From: DATBGO01 sp963695645
Lineage (GTDB): Bacteria > Actinomycetota > Actinomycetes > Streptosporangiales > Streptosporangiaceae
Length of the DNA stretch: 64,000 bases
Assembly (NCBI GenBank): GCA_963695645.1
Contig: CAVOHC010000010.1
Location: forward strand, 194,481-258,480
Direction of reading: 5' to 3'
Shown here piece after piece: positions 9,572-20,559 of this stretch (its first letter is position 1; every line of letters starts with the position of its first letter). A program made the translations under genes and the position numbers. Under the pieces are notes generated by a model. That model was not told where the DNA came from, did no database searches, and saw nothing but the letters and a program-made list of their open reading frames with translations.

Positions 9572-10483
9572 ATGCGCGCGCAGTTTATTTTCCATGAGGT
9601 CTGGATCGGCCTGCGACGAAATCTGACGATGACGGTCGCGCTGGTCGTGGTGGTCGCGATCAGCCTCGCCCTGCTCGGCACCGGGCTGCTGTTCGTCAAG
9701 CAGGTCGATAACACGAGGACCTACTGGCAGGGCAAGGTCCAGCTTTCGGTCTACCTGTGCACTGCGGCGATCGCCAGCCCGCAGTGCACCAAGAACGGGC
9801 CGGCGACGGATGCCGAGAAGACCCAGATCAAGCAGCAGCTGGCCGGGCTGCCGCAGGTCTCCACGGTCACCTATCTGTCCCAGAACCAGGCGTTCGCGCA
9901 GTTCAAGCAGGAATTCTCGCAGGACCCTGCGTTCGTCAGCCTGACTAGCAGGGGCGACATACCCGACTCGTTCCAGGTGCGGCTCAAGAACACCCAGGCG
10001 GATGCGGGCATCGTCGCGGAAAGCATCAACGGCGCGCCCGGGGTGGACCAGGTGCTCTACCCGTCATCGATCCTTGACAAGTTCTACAAGCTGCTCGACG
10101 GGGCCAGGAACGCGGTCGTGATCATCGCCATTATCTTGATCATCGCTGCGATCCTCCTGGTCGCCAACACGATCCGGCTCTCGGCGTTCAACCGCCGCAG
10201 GGAAACGAGCATCATGCGCCTGGTCGGCGCCTCCAATTTCTACGTGCAGCTGCCTTTCCTGGTCGAGGGCATGATCGCGGGGATCTTCGGCTGGCTGCTC
10301 GCGGCCGGCCTGCTGATCGCGGTGAAATCTCTCGGCCTCAACGCGCTGCAGGGGTATTTCTCCTTCGATGTGCAGCTGAGCAGCACCGACCTCATCGAGG
10401 TCATCATCTTGACCCTGATCGTTGGCGTACTGCTGACCGGAACGACTTCCTTCCTCACGCTCAGGCGGTACCTGCGCGTATGA
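9572..10483 (+). CDS. ftsX: Cell division protein FtsX
   Basis: This is the integral-membrane partner of FtsE, 303 aa. The predicted topology is classic: a cytoplasmic N terminus, TM1 at about residues 20-41, a large extracellular loop of about 130 residues, then TM2 (about 180-203), TM3 (about 226-250) and TM4 (about 273-296). The loop contains two cysteines (CTAAIASPQC) that could form a disulfide and would contact a peptidoglycan hydrolase. ATG at 9572 has GAGGGA 7 bases upstream. The stop overlaps the smpB start by four bases (ATGA), indicating translational coupling. Confidence 0.96.
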   Translation: MRAQFIFHEVWIGLRRNLTMTVALVVVVAISLALLGTGLLFVKQVDNTRTYWQGKVQLSVYLCTAAIASPQCTKNGPATDAEKTQIKQQLAGLPQVSTVTYLSQNQAFAQFKQEFSQDPAFVSLTSRGDIPDSFQVRLKNTQADAGIVAESINGAPGVDQVLYPSSILDKFYKLLDGARNAVVIIAIILIIAAILLVANTIRLSAFNRRRETSIMRLVGASNFYVQLPFLVEGMIAGIFGWLLAAGLLIAVKSLGLNALQGYFSFDVQLSSTDLIEVIILTLIVGVLLTGTTSFLTLRRYLRV

Positions 10484-10965
10484 CGCCCGGGGACCGACGG
10501 AACGTGGCAGCCGACGGCCGGAAGATCGTCGCCAGGAACCGGCGGGCCAGGCACGACTATCACATCGACGATGTAGTCGAAGCCGGGATAGTGCTGACCG
10601 GTACCGAGGTGAAATCGCTGCGCGAGGGCCGCGCCTCGCTCACCGACGGGTTCGGCCAGGTCGACGACCATGAGATGTGGCTCCACGGGGTGCACATTCC
10701 TGAGTACCTGCATGGCACCTGGACCAACCATGAGCCCCGCCGGACCCGTAAGCTACTGCTGCACCGTAAGGAGATCGACAGGCTGGCCGCCGCGACCGCA
10801 GAACGTGGCTTGACTCTGGTCCCGCTTTCGCTTTACTTCAAAGACGGGAAAGCTAAGGTCGAGCTGGCTGTGGCCCGTGGCAAGCGGACCTACGACAAGC
10901 GCCATGAGCTGGCGCGAAGGGACGCTGCCAGAGAGGTTGACCGTGCCCTGCGACGGCGAAGGTAA
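10480..10965 (+). CDS. smpB: SsrA-binding protein SmpB
   Basis: SmpB binds the tRNA-like domain of tmRNA and delivers it to stalled ribosomes for trans-translation. The product is 161 aa with family blocks NRRARHDYHI, GIVLTGTEVKSLR and GRASLTDGF, and the basic C-terminal tail RGKRTYDKRHELARRD that enters the mRNA channel. Its RNA partner ssrA is encoded about 2.5 kb downstream on the same strand, separated by one gene and an intergenic stretch with two strong hairpins. Confidence 0.97.
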   Translation: MTPGDRRNVAADGRKIVARNRRARHDYHIDDVVEAGIVLTGTEVKSLREGRASLTDGFGQVDDHEMWLHGVHIPEYLHGTWTNHEPRRTRKLLLHRKEIDRLAAATAERGLTLVPLSLYFKDGKAKVELAVARGKRTYDKRHELARRDAAREVDRALRRRR

Positions 10966-10978
10966 CGGAGTGCGGGCA

Positions 10979-12994
10979 ATGGTCCGCACGCGTAACCGCG
11001 GGGCGCACGCCTCAAGCCAGAGCGCTCCGGAGCGTACGACCCGGGTCAGGGGAACCCGGGCGGGGGACAGGCGAGTCGGGGAAGAACGGGTGAGTCGCGT
11101 TCTCCCGCGTTCCGCGCGGGTACGAGTGGCAGCCATCGCGGCCACGGTGGCGCTGCTGGCTATCGGCCTTGCCGCCGGCGCGGGCTCGCCACAGCCATCA
11201 CCTGAGCCGACAGTTCAGGCATTCCTGCTGGACTGGGAGAACGGCCTGTACCGGGCCGCGGCTGCCCGGACGACCGGCGATCCGGTCGCGGTTGCCCGTG
11301 CCATGTCCGATGTCTTCCAGCAGCTGGACGCGGATGATCTTACTCTCGGCCTCGGGCCGATCGTCCAGCACGGCGACTCCGCTACGGCACGGTTCAACGC
11401 GACCTTCAACCTTGGTCCCGGCGGTGCGGCGTGGAACTACCAGGGCACCTTCGCGCTGCGGAAACTGGCAGCGGGATGGAAAGTTATCTGGAGCCCGGCG
11501 GTCATCGTGCCCGGGCTGCGGCCTGGTCAGCGGATGGCGGTGCTCACCACCGTGCCGCCGCGTGCGGCATTGCTTGACTCGGCAGGCAGCCCGCTAGCCC
11601 AGCCATCACCGGCCTTCGTCGTGGGAGTGTACCCAGGGAAGCTGGCCCAGCCGGGCGCCACCGCCGCCGCCCTGGCCAAGGTGACTGGCCTCGATGCGAG
11701 CCAGGTTCTCGCCGAGATCAAGGTAGCGCCGGCGGCCGGCTTCCTGGAACTGGTGACGCTCAAGCCGAGCGCGTATCAGCGGATGAGCGGCGGCCTCTCC
11801 CGCATACCCGGCCTGATCATCAATAAGGTTCAGCTCCGGCTGTCCGATAGCATCGCCGGCGCGGTGTCGGGCTCAGTGGGGACCGAGACATCCCGGGTGC
11901 TGCACGATTCCGGCGTACCGTACCGGTCCGGCGCCACCGTTGGTCTGTCCGGCCTGCAGCAGGCGTTCCAGCGCACTCTGGTCGGCACGCCCACGACCGA
12001 GATCGTCACCGAGAACCAGGCGGGACAGGTGGCTTCGGTGCTGAAACGCTGGCCCGGCGTGGCAGGGACGCCGGTAAAGACCACCATTAACGGCACGATC
12101 CAGGCGGCCGCCAACCAGGCTGCGGGCTCGCTCCCCGAGTCCACCGCGATCGTCGCGGTCCGCGCGTCCAACGGGCAGATCCTCGCGGTAGCTGATCATG
12201 CCGGCGACGGCATGCCCGCGCTGCAGCCGCTGAACGGCCGCTATCAGCCGGGGCAGGCCTTCACGATCGTGTCCGCAGCAGCGCTGCTCACCGACGGTGT
12301 CCAGTTGACAAACTCGATCCCGTGCAACCCGGTGAACCCGGTGGGTGGTGAGAGCTTCACCAATGTCCCGCGCCAGCCCGACCTGGGGCCGCAGCCTCAG
12401 TTCCTGACCGACTTCGCGCACGGGTGCCAGACCGCTTTCGCCGGGCTCTCGCTGCGGCTGTCCGCTGCCAGCCTGGCGGCGGCTGAGAATGGGTTCGGCC
12501 TCGGCGCGCCTTGGCAACTGCCCAGGCCGCTCAGCGGCTTCGCCGGGTCGATGCGGACGCCCGCCGACGTCGCGGAGCTCGCGGCGGACTCAATAGGCGG
12601 CGGGACCGTGCTGGTCAGCCCCTTGCAGGAGGCCCTGATGGCGGCGATGGTCGCGTCCGGGACCTGGCACTCCCCTTCCCTGATCATCAGTCCGGCCGAT
12701 CCGGGACTGACGCCGAGGAGCCGGTTTGGCGCACAAGTGGTCCAGGACCTTCGGACGCTCATGCGCGCTACCGTGGCCCAGGGCGCAGGCCAGGGCGCAA
12801 ACGTGCCGGGCGCGGCGGTCTACGGCCAGGTCGGGACCGCCCCGCTCGCCGGAGCGCCGGGCAGGTGGGTGAGCTGGTTCGTCGGATTCCGGTCCGGCGT
12901 CGCATTCGCGGCAGTCGAGGTGACCACATCCCCGGGCAGCTCGGCGGCCGTCCTGGCCGGCCACTTCTTGCGTGGATTTCAGCCCGGTTCCTGA
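10979..12994 (+). CDS. Penicillin-binding-protein-like pseudoenzyme, active-site motifs lost
   Basis: This 671-aa protein has the layout of an actinobacterial class B PBP: a membrane anchor at about residues 48-68 (VAAIAATVALLAIGLAAG), an NTF2-like MecA-N-type domain (TVQAFLLDWENGLY onward), a dimerisation domain and a transpeptidase-fold domain. Every catalytic motif is degenerate. SxxK in the context PGSTFK reads QAFT at 426-429, SxN reads GCQ at 482-484, and KTG reads QVG at 617-619. The fold signature around them (ALLTDGV, GFGLG, VGTAPLAG) is retained and the frame is clean. Acylation by beta-lactams or transpeptidation seems impossible, so a structural or scaffolding role is inferred. 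ATG at 10979 has CGGAG 8 bases upstream; GTG at 11090 is an alternative. Confidence 0.8.
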   Translation: MVRTRNRGAHASSQSAPERTTRVRGTRAGDRRVGEERVSRVLPRSARVRVAAIAATVALLAIGLAAGAGSPQPSPEPTVQAFLLDWENGLYRAAAARTTGDPVAVARAMSDVFQQLDADDLTLGLGPIVQHGDSATARFNATFNLGPGGAAWNYQGTFALRKLAAGWKVIWSPAVIVPGLRPGQRMAVLTTVPPRAALLDSAGSPLAQPSPAFVVGVYPGKLAQPGATAAALAKVTGLDASQVLAEIKVAPAAGFLELVTLKPSAYQRMSGGLSRIPGLIINKVQLRLSDSIAGAVSGSVGTETSRVLHDSGVPYRSGATVGLSGLQQAFQRTLVGTPTTEIVTENQAGQVASVLKRWPGVAGTPVKTTINGTIQAAANQAAGSLPESTAIVAVRASNGQILAVADHAGDGMPALQPLNGRYQPGQAFTIVSAAALLTDGVQLTNSIPCNPVNPVGGESFTNVPRQPDLGPQPQFLTDFAHGCQTAFAGLSLRLSAASLAAAENGFGLGAPWQLPRPLSGFAGSMRTPADVAELAADSIGGGTVLVSPLQEALMAAMVASGTWHSPSLIISPADPGLTPRSRFGAQVVQDLRTLMRATVAQGAGQGANVPGAAVYGQVGTAPLAGAPGRWVSWFVGFRSGVAFAAVEVTTSPGSSAAVLAGHFLRGFQPGS

Positions 12995-13168
12995 CCGGAA
13001 CGTTACCTCCATTTTGGTTACGCGGAGCAACCTTCCCGCTTCGCTGCGCGTCTTACCTATTGACTGGGGTGCCGCTTGGGGGGTTGCGGCCCAGTCATCG
13101 TGATGGGATCCGGGCCTCATCTCGGGGGAGGCCCGGCATACAGGACCGGCTCCGACCCTGCCGGTCGA

Positions 13169-13212
13169 CCCCCGTGGGCGCGATCTTCGGCCACCGCCAG
13201 CGCCCACGGGGG
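13169..13212. terminator. Perfect 13-bp hairpin after the PBP-like gene
   Basis: CCCCCGTGGGCGC at 13169-13181 pairs perfectly with 13200-13212 across an 18-base loop. There is no U-tract, which is usual for high-GC actinobacterial terminators. It probably ends transcription from the ftsE-smpB-PBP side before ssrA. Confidence 0.6.
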
Positions 13213-13230
13213 CTTCTCATCACCGCTGAT

Positions 13231-13306
13231 GAATGCCCGATGGGCCCTGCATTCTGCGGGCGGCCCGTCGGGCATTCTCTTCCGCTCTCTTCCGCTCTCT
13301 TCCGCT
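13231..13306. terminator. 16-bp hairpin followed by a triple 10-bp repeat
   Basis: GAATGCCCGATGGGCC at 13231-13246 pairs with 13262-13277 (one G-U pair) across a 15-base loop. Three exact tandem copies of CTCTTCCGCT follow at 13277-13306. With the hairpin at 13169 this gives two strong stems in tandem in the 430-base gap before ssrA. No open frame of interest is seen in the gap. TATGCT at 13402-13407 may be the ssrA -10 box. Confidence 0.5.
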
Positions 13307-13424
13307 GGTGCTCCCGCTCAGGCTGCCGCTGCGCACCGGCACTGCCAGTCCAGCGCGCCCGGGCGTGGCGCACCCGGGAAGACGATGGTCCCCGGCGCGG
13401 TTATGCTGGGTGTACAACTCAAGA

Positions 13425-13794
13425 GGGGGTGACAGGCTTCGACTTCGGTAGTTGAGCCAGGGGAAGCGGGCCGAGGGTCGCGGTGATGACCTCGTTAATC
13501 CTGTGACCGCACAATTTAAGTGCCAACTCAAAGCGCACTCATCTCGCCCTCGCGGCCTGACCGCGAGTTAGAGATTGTCAGCCCGGGAGAGCCTCCGGCC
13601 CGGTGTCTGGCATCAGCAAGGAGGATCCACCGTCTCGCCCGGCCGCGGGACTAGACGGGACATCTAACAGCGGCTGAGCCCGTCGGCGACTTGCCTGCAT
13701 GACCGCCGGGGCTGAGAAAAACGACGCAGGCTGCGCCCGGAGAAGCCCTGGTGATGTACTGAAGGACGCGGGTTCGATTCCCGCCACCTCCACC
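13425..13794 (+). ncRNA. ssrA: Transfer-messenger RNA (tmRNA)
   Basis: tmRNA rescues ribosomes stalled on broken mRNAs and tags the products for proteolysis. The 5' strand GGGGGUG (13425-13431) pairs with CACCUCC (13785-13791) to form the acceptor stem. The T-arm GCGGG-TTCGATT-CCCGC is at 13768-13784. The tag reading frame starts at GCC 13522 and ends at TGA 13558-13560, giving ANSKRTHLALAA, with the usual actinobacterial LALAA protease signal. The discriminator A is followed by CC and then T in the genome, so the terminal A of CCA must be added by the CCA-adding enzyme. smpB lies 2.5 kb upstream. Confidence 0.95.
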
Positions 13795-13798
13795 TGAT

Positions 13799-13848
13799 GC
13801 GTCTCACCCGAACCCTCGTCCTGGTACGCGAGGGTTCGGGTGAGACGC
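13799..13848 (+). terminator. ssrA terminator, perfect 20-bp stem
   Basis: GCGTCTCACCCGAACCCTCG at 13799-13818 pairs perfectly with 13829-13848 across a 10-base loop and is followed by TTCTTCG. It begins five bases after the mature 3' end of tmRNA. Confidence 0.9.
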
Positions 13849-13860
13849 TTCTTCGCGTCA

Positions 13861-14271
13861 CTACTGCGCGGCGGCTGGCTGGTCGATCCGCACCAGATTG
13901 CCGGACGGGTCACGCAACGCACAGTCTCGCGCGCCCCACGGCTGTTCGGTCGGCTCCTGCACGATCTCGGCGCCCGAGGCGCGTACCTTCTCGACGGTGG
14001 CGTCGAGGTCGTCGGCGTGGAAGTGGACGCCGTTCAGGGCGCCCTTGGCGACGAGAGCGGCGATCGCGTCGCCGTCGGCGGGGCTGCCGTGCAGGTAGTT
14101 CGTGAGGACGATCTCGACGTCGGGCTGGGAGGCGGCGCCGACGGTGATCCAGCGGAAGCCTTCGCGGGCGACGTCGTTGCGCAGTTCGAGGCCGAGAGCG
14201 TCGCGGTAGAAGGTCAGTGCGAGGTCGGGGTCATGGACTTGGACGAAGCAACGGGCAAGAGTGATTTTCAT
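13861..14271 (-). CDS. VOC (glyoxalase/bleomycin-resistance fold) family protein
   Basis: This 136-aa protein has the paired beta-alpha-beta-beta-beta modules of the vicinal-oxygen-chelate superfamily: MKITLARCFVQVHDPDLALTF at the start, the FYRDALGLE motif, the histidine of GVHFHADDLD, and the closing CALRDPSGNLVRI. Members bind a metal and act as glyoxalases, dioxygenases or drug-binding resistance proteins; the substrate cannot be told. ATG at 14271 is used because homology begins there; upstream in-frame sequence is unrelated. It reads toward the ssrA terminator, which may end both transcripts. A truncated relative lies at 17538-17792. Confidence 0.85.
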   Translation of the reverse strand: MKITLARCFVQVHDPDLALTFYRDALGLELRNDVAREGFRWITVGAASQPDVEIVLTNYLHGSPADGDAIAALVAKGALNGVHFHADDLDATVEKVRASGAEIVQEPTEQPWGARDCALRDPSGNLVRIDQPAAAQ

Positions 14272-14501
14272 GCCCGCAAGGCTAGGGGGCCAGGCCAGCG
14301 TCGCGCCCGCTTCTCCGATCCTGCCCGGCTTGCGGCTCGGTCGGGTGAGGTCCATTGCGACGCTGCCCGGCTCGTAGGCGTAGGGCGTCTCCCGTCCGTC
14401 GCGCGGTACTTGCCCTGAGAAGTGCGCGGTCGACATTAGACAGAGCGGTCGACATAAGGCAGATGAGAGAACTCGCCTCACGGTGTCCGCGGGGCCCTCG
14501 G

Positions 14502-16895
<2,394 letters not shown>

Positions 16896-16909
16896 CGTGT
16901 CTCCATCTG

Positions 16910-17137
16910 TTAGACGGGCCCCAGCCGAACGGCCCGGGTGGCGGCCAGGTTCCCGCCGGTCGGGCTGTCCGGCGGCGTGGCCATCAGCAGCGCCTCGCCA
17001 TCCCAGTCGAAGGACAGCGGCACCAGGTACGGCGCACCGTCCGCCGAGGCGCTGGCCACCCCGAGGTCTTTGTCGCGGGTGAGCCGATGCTCGGTGTCGC
17101 GACGACGCTGAGCGCGGGAGCGGGGGTCGGGGCTCAT
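16910..17137 (-). pseudogene. Truncated pyridoxamine-5-phosphate-oxidase-like protein
   Basis: This 75-aa frame matches the N-terminal half of F420/FMN-dependent PPOX-class split-barrel proteins (DKDLGVASASADGAPYLVPL, GGNLAATRAVRLGP). Intact members continue another 60 or more residues after RLGP; here a TAG follows one codon later and the uvrA-like gene begins 14 bases on. The ATG overlaps the stop of the preceding VOC gene (ATGA), so the operon arrangement is intact although the protein is not. It is probably a deletion remnant. Confidence 0.65.
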
Positions 17138-17490
17138 CGGTCCTGCAGCAGCCCGAGGACATTGCCATCGGGGTCGGTGACGGTGGCCACCAGGCGCCCG
17201 CCGCCGACGTCGCGGGGGGGCTCCTTCACGGTGGCACCCGCGGCGGTCACCTCGGCCAGCTTCGCCTCGATGTCCGGCACGTGCCAGTAGGCCACCGGTG
17301 CGGTCATGCCCTGCGCTGCGCCGCCCGGCACCAGCCCGATGTGCTGGCCCGCGGCCTCGTAACCGACGTAGTAGGACTCGTCGTGCTGCGGCGGTACGCC
17401 GAGCAGGGCGGTGTAGACAGCCTTGGCCGTCGCCAGGTCGGACACGGGATGCAGCACGGTCTTGATTCCCTGGGTGGAAGAGCCGGTCAT
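17134..17490 (-). CDS. VOC family protein
   Basis: This is a 118-aa glyoxalase-fold protein: VLHPVSDLATAKAVYTALLG at the start, HIGLVPGG, and the terminal TVTDPDGNVLGLLQ strand. ATG at 17490 is preferred to the GTG at 17496 because AGGAG sits 5 bases before it. It heads the minus-strand row VOC, PPOX fragment, UvrA-like. The reaction is unknown. Confidence 0.85.
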   Translation of the reverse strand: MTGSSTQGIKTVLHPVSDLATAKAVYTALLGVPPQHDESYYVGYEAAGQHIGLVPGGAAQGMTAPVAYWHVPDIEAKLAEVTAAGATVKEPPRDVGGGRLVATVTDPDGNVLGLLQDR

Positions 17491-17537
17491 GGTCACTCCT
17501 GAAGTCGTGGGTCACATCGACCCGGGGTACGGTCGTG

Positions 17538-17792
17538 TCAAGACGAACGGCGCGGCGCGGAATCGAGAGTCGGTACCCCAAGCCTGCACGCCGCGGGCCC
17601 GGCGGCCGGCGGCTCCGGGACGATCGGCGTGCCGGGCTGGCCGGCCGGGCCGACCGTGATCCAGTGCATCCCGCCGAATCCGGCGTCGTCGCGGACCTCG
17701 AAGCCGAGGATGTCACGATAGGAGGCCAGGGATGCGTCCGCGTCGTCATCCGGGCGGAAAGTCCCGTGAGTGGTGATGTCCATGACGGTCAT
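17538..17792 (-). pseudogene. N-terminal half of a VOC protein
   Basis: MTVMDITTHGTFRPDDDADA, YRDILGFEVRDD and MHWITVGPAGQPGT match the first half of the same VOC subfamily as the gene at 13861. After IVPEPPAAGP the frame runs into unrelated Arg/Ser-rich sequence and stops at 84 aa, where relatives have about 135. The second beta-alpha-beta-beta-beta module with its metal ligands is gone. It is divergent from the damaged AraC gene, an arrangement often seen for intact AraC-VOC pairs. Confidence 0.65.
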
Positions 17793-17971
17793 GCTAGGCG
17801 TCGCTCCGTGACCGGCGCTTCTCCGAAACTGCTCACTTTCGGCCGGCCCGCCGCGCCGCAGGGCGGCCGAGCCAGGCCCTCGGCTCGGTGCTCGAACTGA
17901 TCGCGGATCGCTCCCGAACCGCCGAAGTGATCCGATACGAGGCAGCGCCTCGGTACGAAAGTGGAGAATAT

Positions 17972-18410
17972 ATGCGAGTGAGTGCCGGCATTGACGAGCT
18001 GCGTCGGCTGCGCCGGGCACGCGACCGGATGGACCGCGAGTACGCGCAGCCGCTTGACGTCCCGGCGCTCGCCCGCACGGCGCTGATGTCGCCAGCGCAC
18101 TTCAGCCGCCGCTTCCGCGAGGCGTACTCCGAGACGCCGTACTCCTACCTCATGACCCGCCGCATCGAACGGGCGAAGGCGCTGCTGCGCCGCGGCGACC
18201 TGACCGTGACGGAGGTGTGCTTCGCTGTTGGCTGCACGAGCCTCGGCTCCTTCTCCGCCCGGTTCACCGAGCTCGTCGGGCGAGACGCCGTCCACGTACC
18301 GCGCCAGCAACTACGACGAGCTGCGTGTCGTGCCTGCCTGCCAGACGATGATGCTGACCCGGCCGCGCAGGGGCGGGGGCCAGGGGCGCGCGGAAGAGCC
18401 TGAAGGCTAA
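17972..18410 (+). pseudogene. AraC-family regulator with a 1-base frameshift
   Basis: The two helix-turn-helix units of an AraC/XylS DNA-binding domain are intact: LDVPALARTALMSPAHFSRR and TVTEVCFAVGCTSLGSFSAR. ATG at 17972 has GGAG 5 bases upstream. At GGG 18278-18280 one G too many shifts the frame just after FTELVG. The expected continuation ETPSTYRASNYDELRVV is found in the next frame, ending at 18410. The shifted frame keeps all the DNA-binding helices, so a functional short protein is possible, as is a homopolymer sequencing error. It probably controlled the divergent VOC gene. Confidence 0.75.
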
Positions 18411-18418
18411 CGGGTCGC

Positions 18419-19644
18419 TCATGCCATGGTGAGCGCCTGGCGCTTGCGCTGCAGGAAGTCGCGCTCGGCCGCGTTGGCGGTGCATGCTATCGCCGCGTCG
18501 TATGCTTGCGCCGCCTCGGCGGGGCGGCCGAGGCGCCGGAGCAGGTCGGCGCGGATGACGTGGAACACGTGATAGCCGCCGAGATCGAGGCCATCGACGA
18601 GGGCGAGTGCCGCGTCCGGTCCCTCGACCTCGGCGACAGCTACCGCGCGGTTCAGCACCACGACCGGGCTCGCGGCGAGCGCGCCGAGCTGGTCGTAAAG
18701 TTGCAGGATCTGCCGCCAGTCCGTATCGGCCGCGGTCGGAGCGTCGCTGTGGACAGCGTTGATAGCCGCCTGGATCTGATAGGGACCGGGCTGATCACGC
18801 CGCAGGCATTTCCGGACGACGGCCTGGCCCTCGGCGATGAGGCCCTGGTCCCAGCGGCTGCGATCCTGGTCGGTCAGCAGGACCAGCCCGCCGCCTGCGG
18901 TGCTGCGGGCGCCTCGGCGCGACTCGGTGAGCAGCATGAGCGCGAGCAGCCCCATGACTTCCGGTTCGTCGGGCATGAGCTCGGCGAGCAGCCGTCCGAG
19001 TCGGATGGCCTCCAGGCAGAGGTCCTCGCGGGCAAGCTGGTCACCCGAGCTTGCCAGGTAGCCCTCGTTAAAGATGAGGTACACGACCGCGAGCACAGCG
19101 CGCAGCCGGTCCGGGAGGTCCGCCGCGTGCGGGACCCGGTAGGGGATCCGCGCGTCGCGGATCTTGCCTTTGGCGCGGACCAGCCGCTGGGCCATCGTCG
19201 GCTCGGGGACCAGGAAGGCGCGGGCGATCTCCGGCGTGGTGAGGCCGCCCAGGAGCCGGAGTGTCAGCGCCACCTGAGCGCTGGTGGCCAGCGCGGGGTG
19301 GCAGCAGGTGAAGATCAGGCGCAGCCGGTCGTCCTGCACGGCGCCCTCCTCGGCGGCCGGTTCCTCGCGGGCATGCAGCAGGGCCGCCTGGGCGTGCCGG
19401 TCCTCGCGAGAGGCTTCCCGGCGGAGGCGGTCGATCGCCCGGTTGCGGGCAGTGGTGATGATCCAGCCCGCCGGCCTCGGGGGAGGCCGGCGGACGTCCA
19501 TCGTTGTACCGCCGCGGTGAACGCGTCCTGCACCGCCTCCTCGGCGATGTCGATGTCGCCGAAGACGCGCACCAGCACGGCCACCGCACGGCCGTACTCT
19601 GCGCGGAACACGCGCTCGATCTCCGCTGCCGGCAGCGCAGCCAT
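18419..19644 (-). pseudogene. ECF sigma factor of the YCII-associated class, frameshifted
   Basis: The N-terminal part (MAALPAAEIERVFRAEYGRA, region 2 helix AVQDAFTAAVQRW) starts at ATG 19644. The rest (AGWIITTARNRAIDRLRRE, LTLRLLGGLTTPEIARAFLV, and the long C-terminal DUF6596-type extension ending AAERDFLQRKRQALTMA) lies in another frame. The break is at the C run (GGGGG on the plus strand, 19479-19483), where one base appears missing. Intact, it would be about 408 aa. The YCII gene 8 bases upstream is the usual partner of this sigma class. Either a real lesion or a homopolymer error is possible. Confidence 0.8.
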
Positions 19645-19652
19645 GCCAGCTA

Positions 19653-20006
19653 TCAGTCCTCGCCGTCGTCCTGGAACGGCCGCACCTCGATCGGGAGTCC
19701 GGTCACCCGGGTGAGCTTACGTCCCCACTCAAGCGCGGAATCGAGATCGGGCGCGCTGATGATGGTGAATCCGCCGAGGAACTCTTTGCCCTCAGCGAAC
19801 GGGCCGTCGGTCGTGAGCACGTCGCCGCCGGTGAACCGCACTACCGTAGCCGTGCTCGGCGGGTGCAGCCCTCCGGCGAAGACCCAGGAGCCCGCCGCCT
19901 TGAGCTCCTCATGCAGGGCCTCGAGACCGCGCGAGATCTTCGCCAGGACGTCCGGTGCGGGAATCGGGCCTTCAGGCTGGTACACGCTGAGCAGATACCT
20001 TGTCAT
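19653..20006 (-). CDS. YCII/DGPF domain protein
   Basis: This 117-aa protein has the YCII-related fold: MTRYLLSVYQPEG at the start, the DGPFAEGKEFLGGF motif that defines the DGPF class, and the AxxWGRKL helix. Such proteins are almost always paired with an ECF sigma factor, as here, and are thought to modulate it or act as small enzymes. ATG at 20006 is preferred to 20012 because AGGAG lies 7 bases before it. Confidence 0.85.
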   Translation of the reverse strand: MTRYLLSVYQPEGPIPAPDVLAKISRGLEALHEELKAAGSWVFAGGLHPPSTATVVRFTGGDVLTTDGPFAEGKEFLGGFTIISAPDLDSALEWGRKLTRVTGLPIEVRPFQDDGED

Positions 20007-20205
20007 CGTCATGCTCCTATCTTTGGCAACGTGGCTGATCGGGCTGATCAGGGCCACTGTGGGGTGCGTTACTTGTCGTGCGGGTCCGGTGCCCGCATCA
20101 CGCCATCGGCCTGGCACTATCTATACGAACGGGATCCGGCCGGATCGACTGCGCGGTACGTCCTTGAAACCGGAATCCGGCAACCGGCCGGGAGAGCGGG
20201 CAAAC

Positions 20206-20559
20206 GTGACTGATGGACTGGTGCTGTCGCCTGGCACGGGCCAGCTGATCCGATCCGCGGGGGTGACCCTCAAGGTGGGCGCCGAGCAGTCGAGGATCTG
20301 GTCGGTCCTCGAGGCCAACGTCGCGCCGGGATTCGATGTCGGGGCGCACGTGCACCGCGAGGCCGAGGAGTTGTTCTACATCCTCGAGGGCGAGCTCGAC
20401 CTGCTCGCCTTCGAGCCGCGGATCAGGACCGCCGGCGGCTGGAGCAGCTGGGAATCCGACAGCGGCGCGAAGGTGGTCCGGGGCGGCCCGGGCAGCGTGA
20501 TGCTCGTTCCGCCCGGCTGCCCGCACGCCTTTGCGAACCCCGGACCCGGGCCGCGCTGA
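20206..20559 (+). CDS. Cupin-domain protein, possibly C-terminally shortened
   Basis: This 117-aa cupin carries the first cupin motif as VGAHVHREAEELFYILEGELDL and the second as GGPGSVMLVPPGCPHAFANPG. The histidines and glutamate expected to hold a metal are present. Relatives usually extend 30-60 residues beyond the second motif; here the stop comes at once and overlaps the next start by one base (TGATG), implying translational coupling. GTG at 20206 follows GGGAGAG at a longish spacing. Enzyme activity cannot be assigned. Confidence 0.75.
   Translation: MTDGLVLSPGTGQLIRSAGVTLKVGAEQSRIWSVLEANVAPGFDVGAHVHREAEELFYILEGELDLLAFEPRIRTAGGWSSWESDSGAKVVRGGPGSVMLVPPGCPHAFANPGPGPR

Noticed and set aside
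13425..13922. Minus-strand open frames over the ssrA region
   Set aside because: The region is accounted for by tmRNA structure; the frames carry no protein motif.
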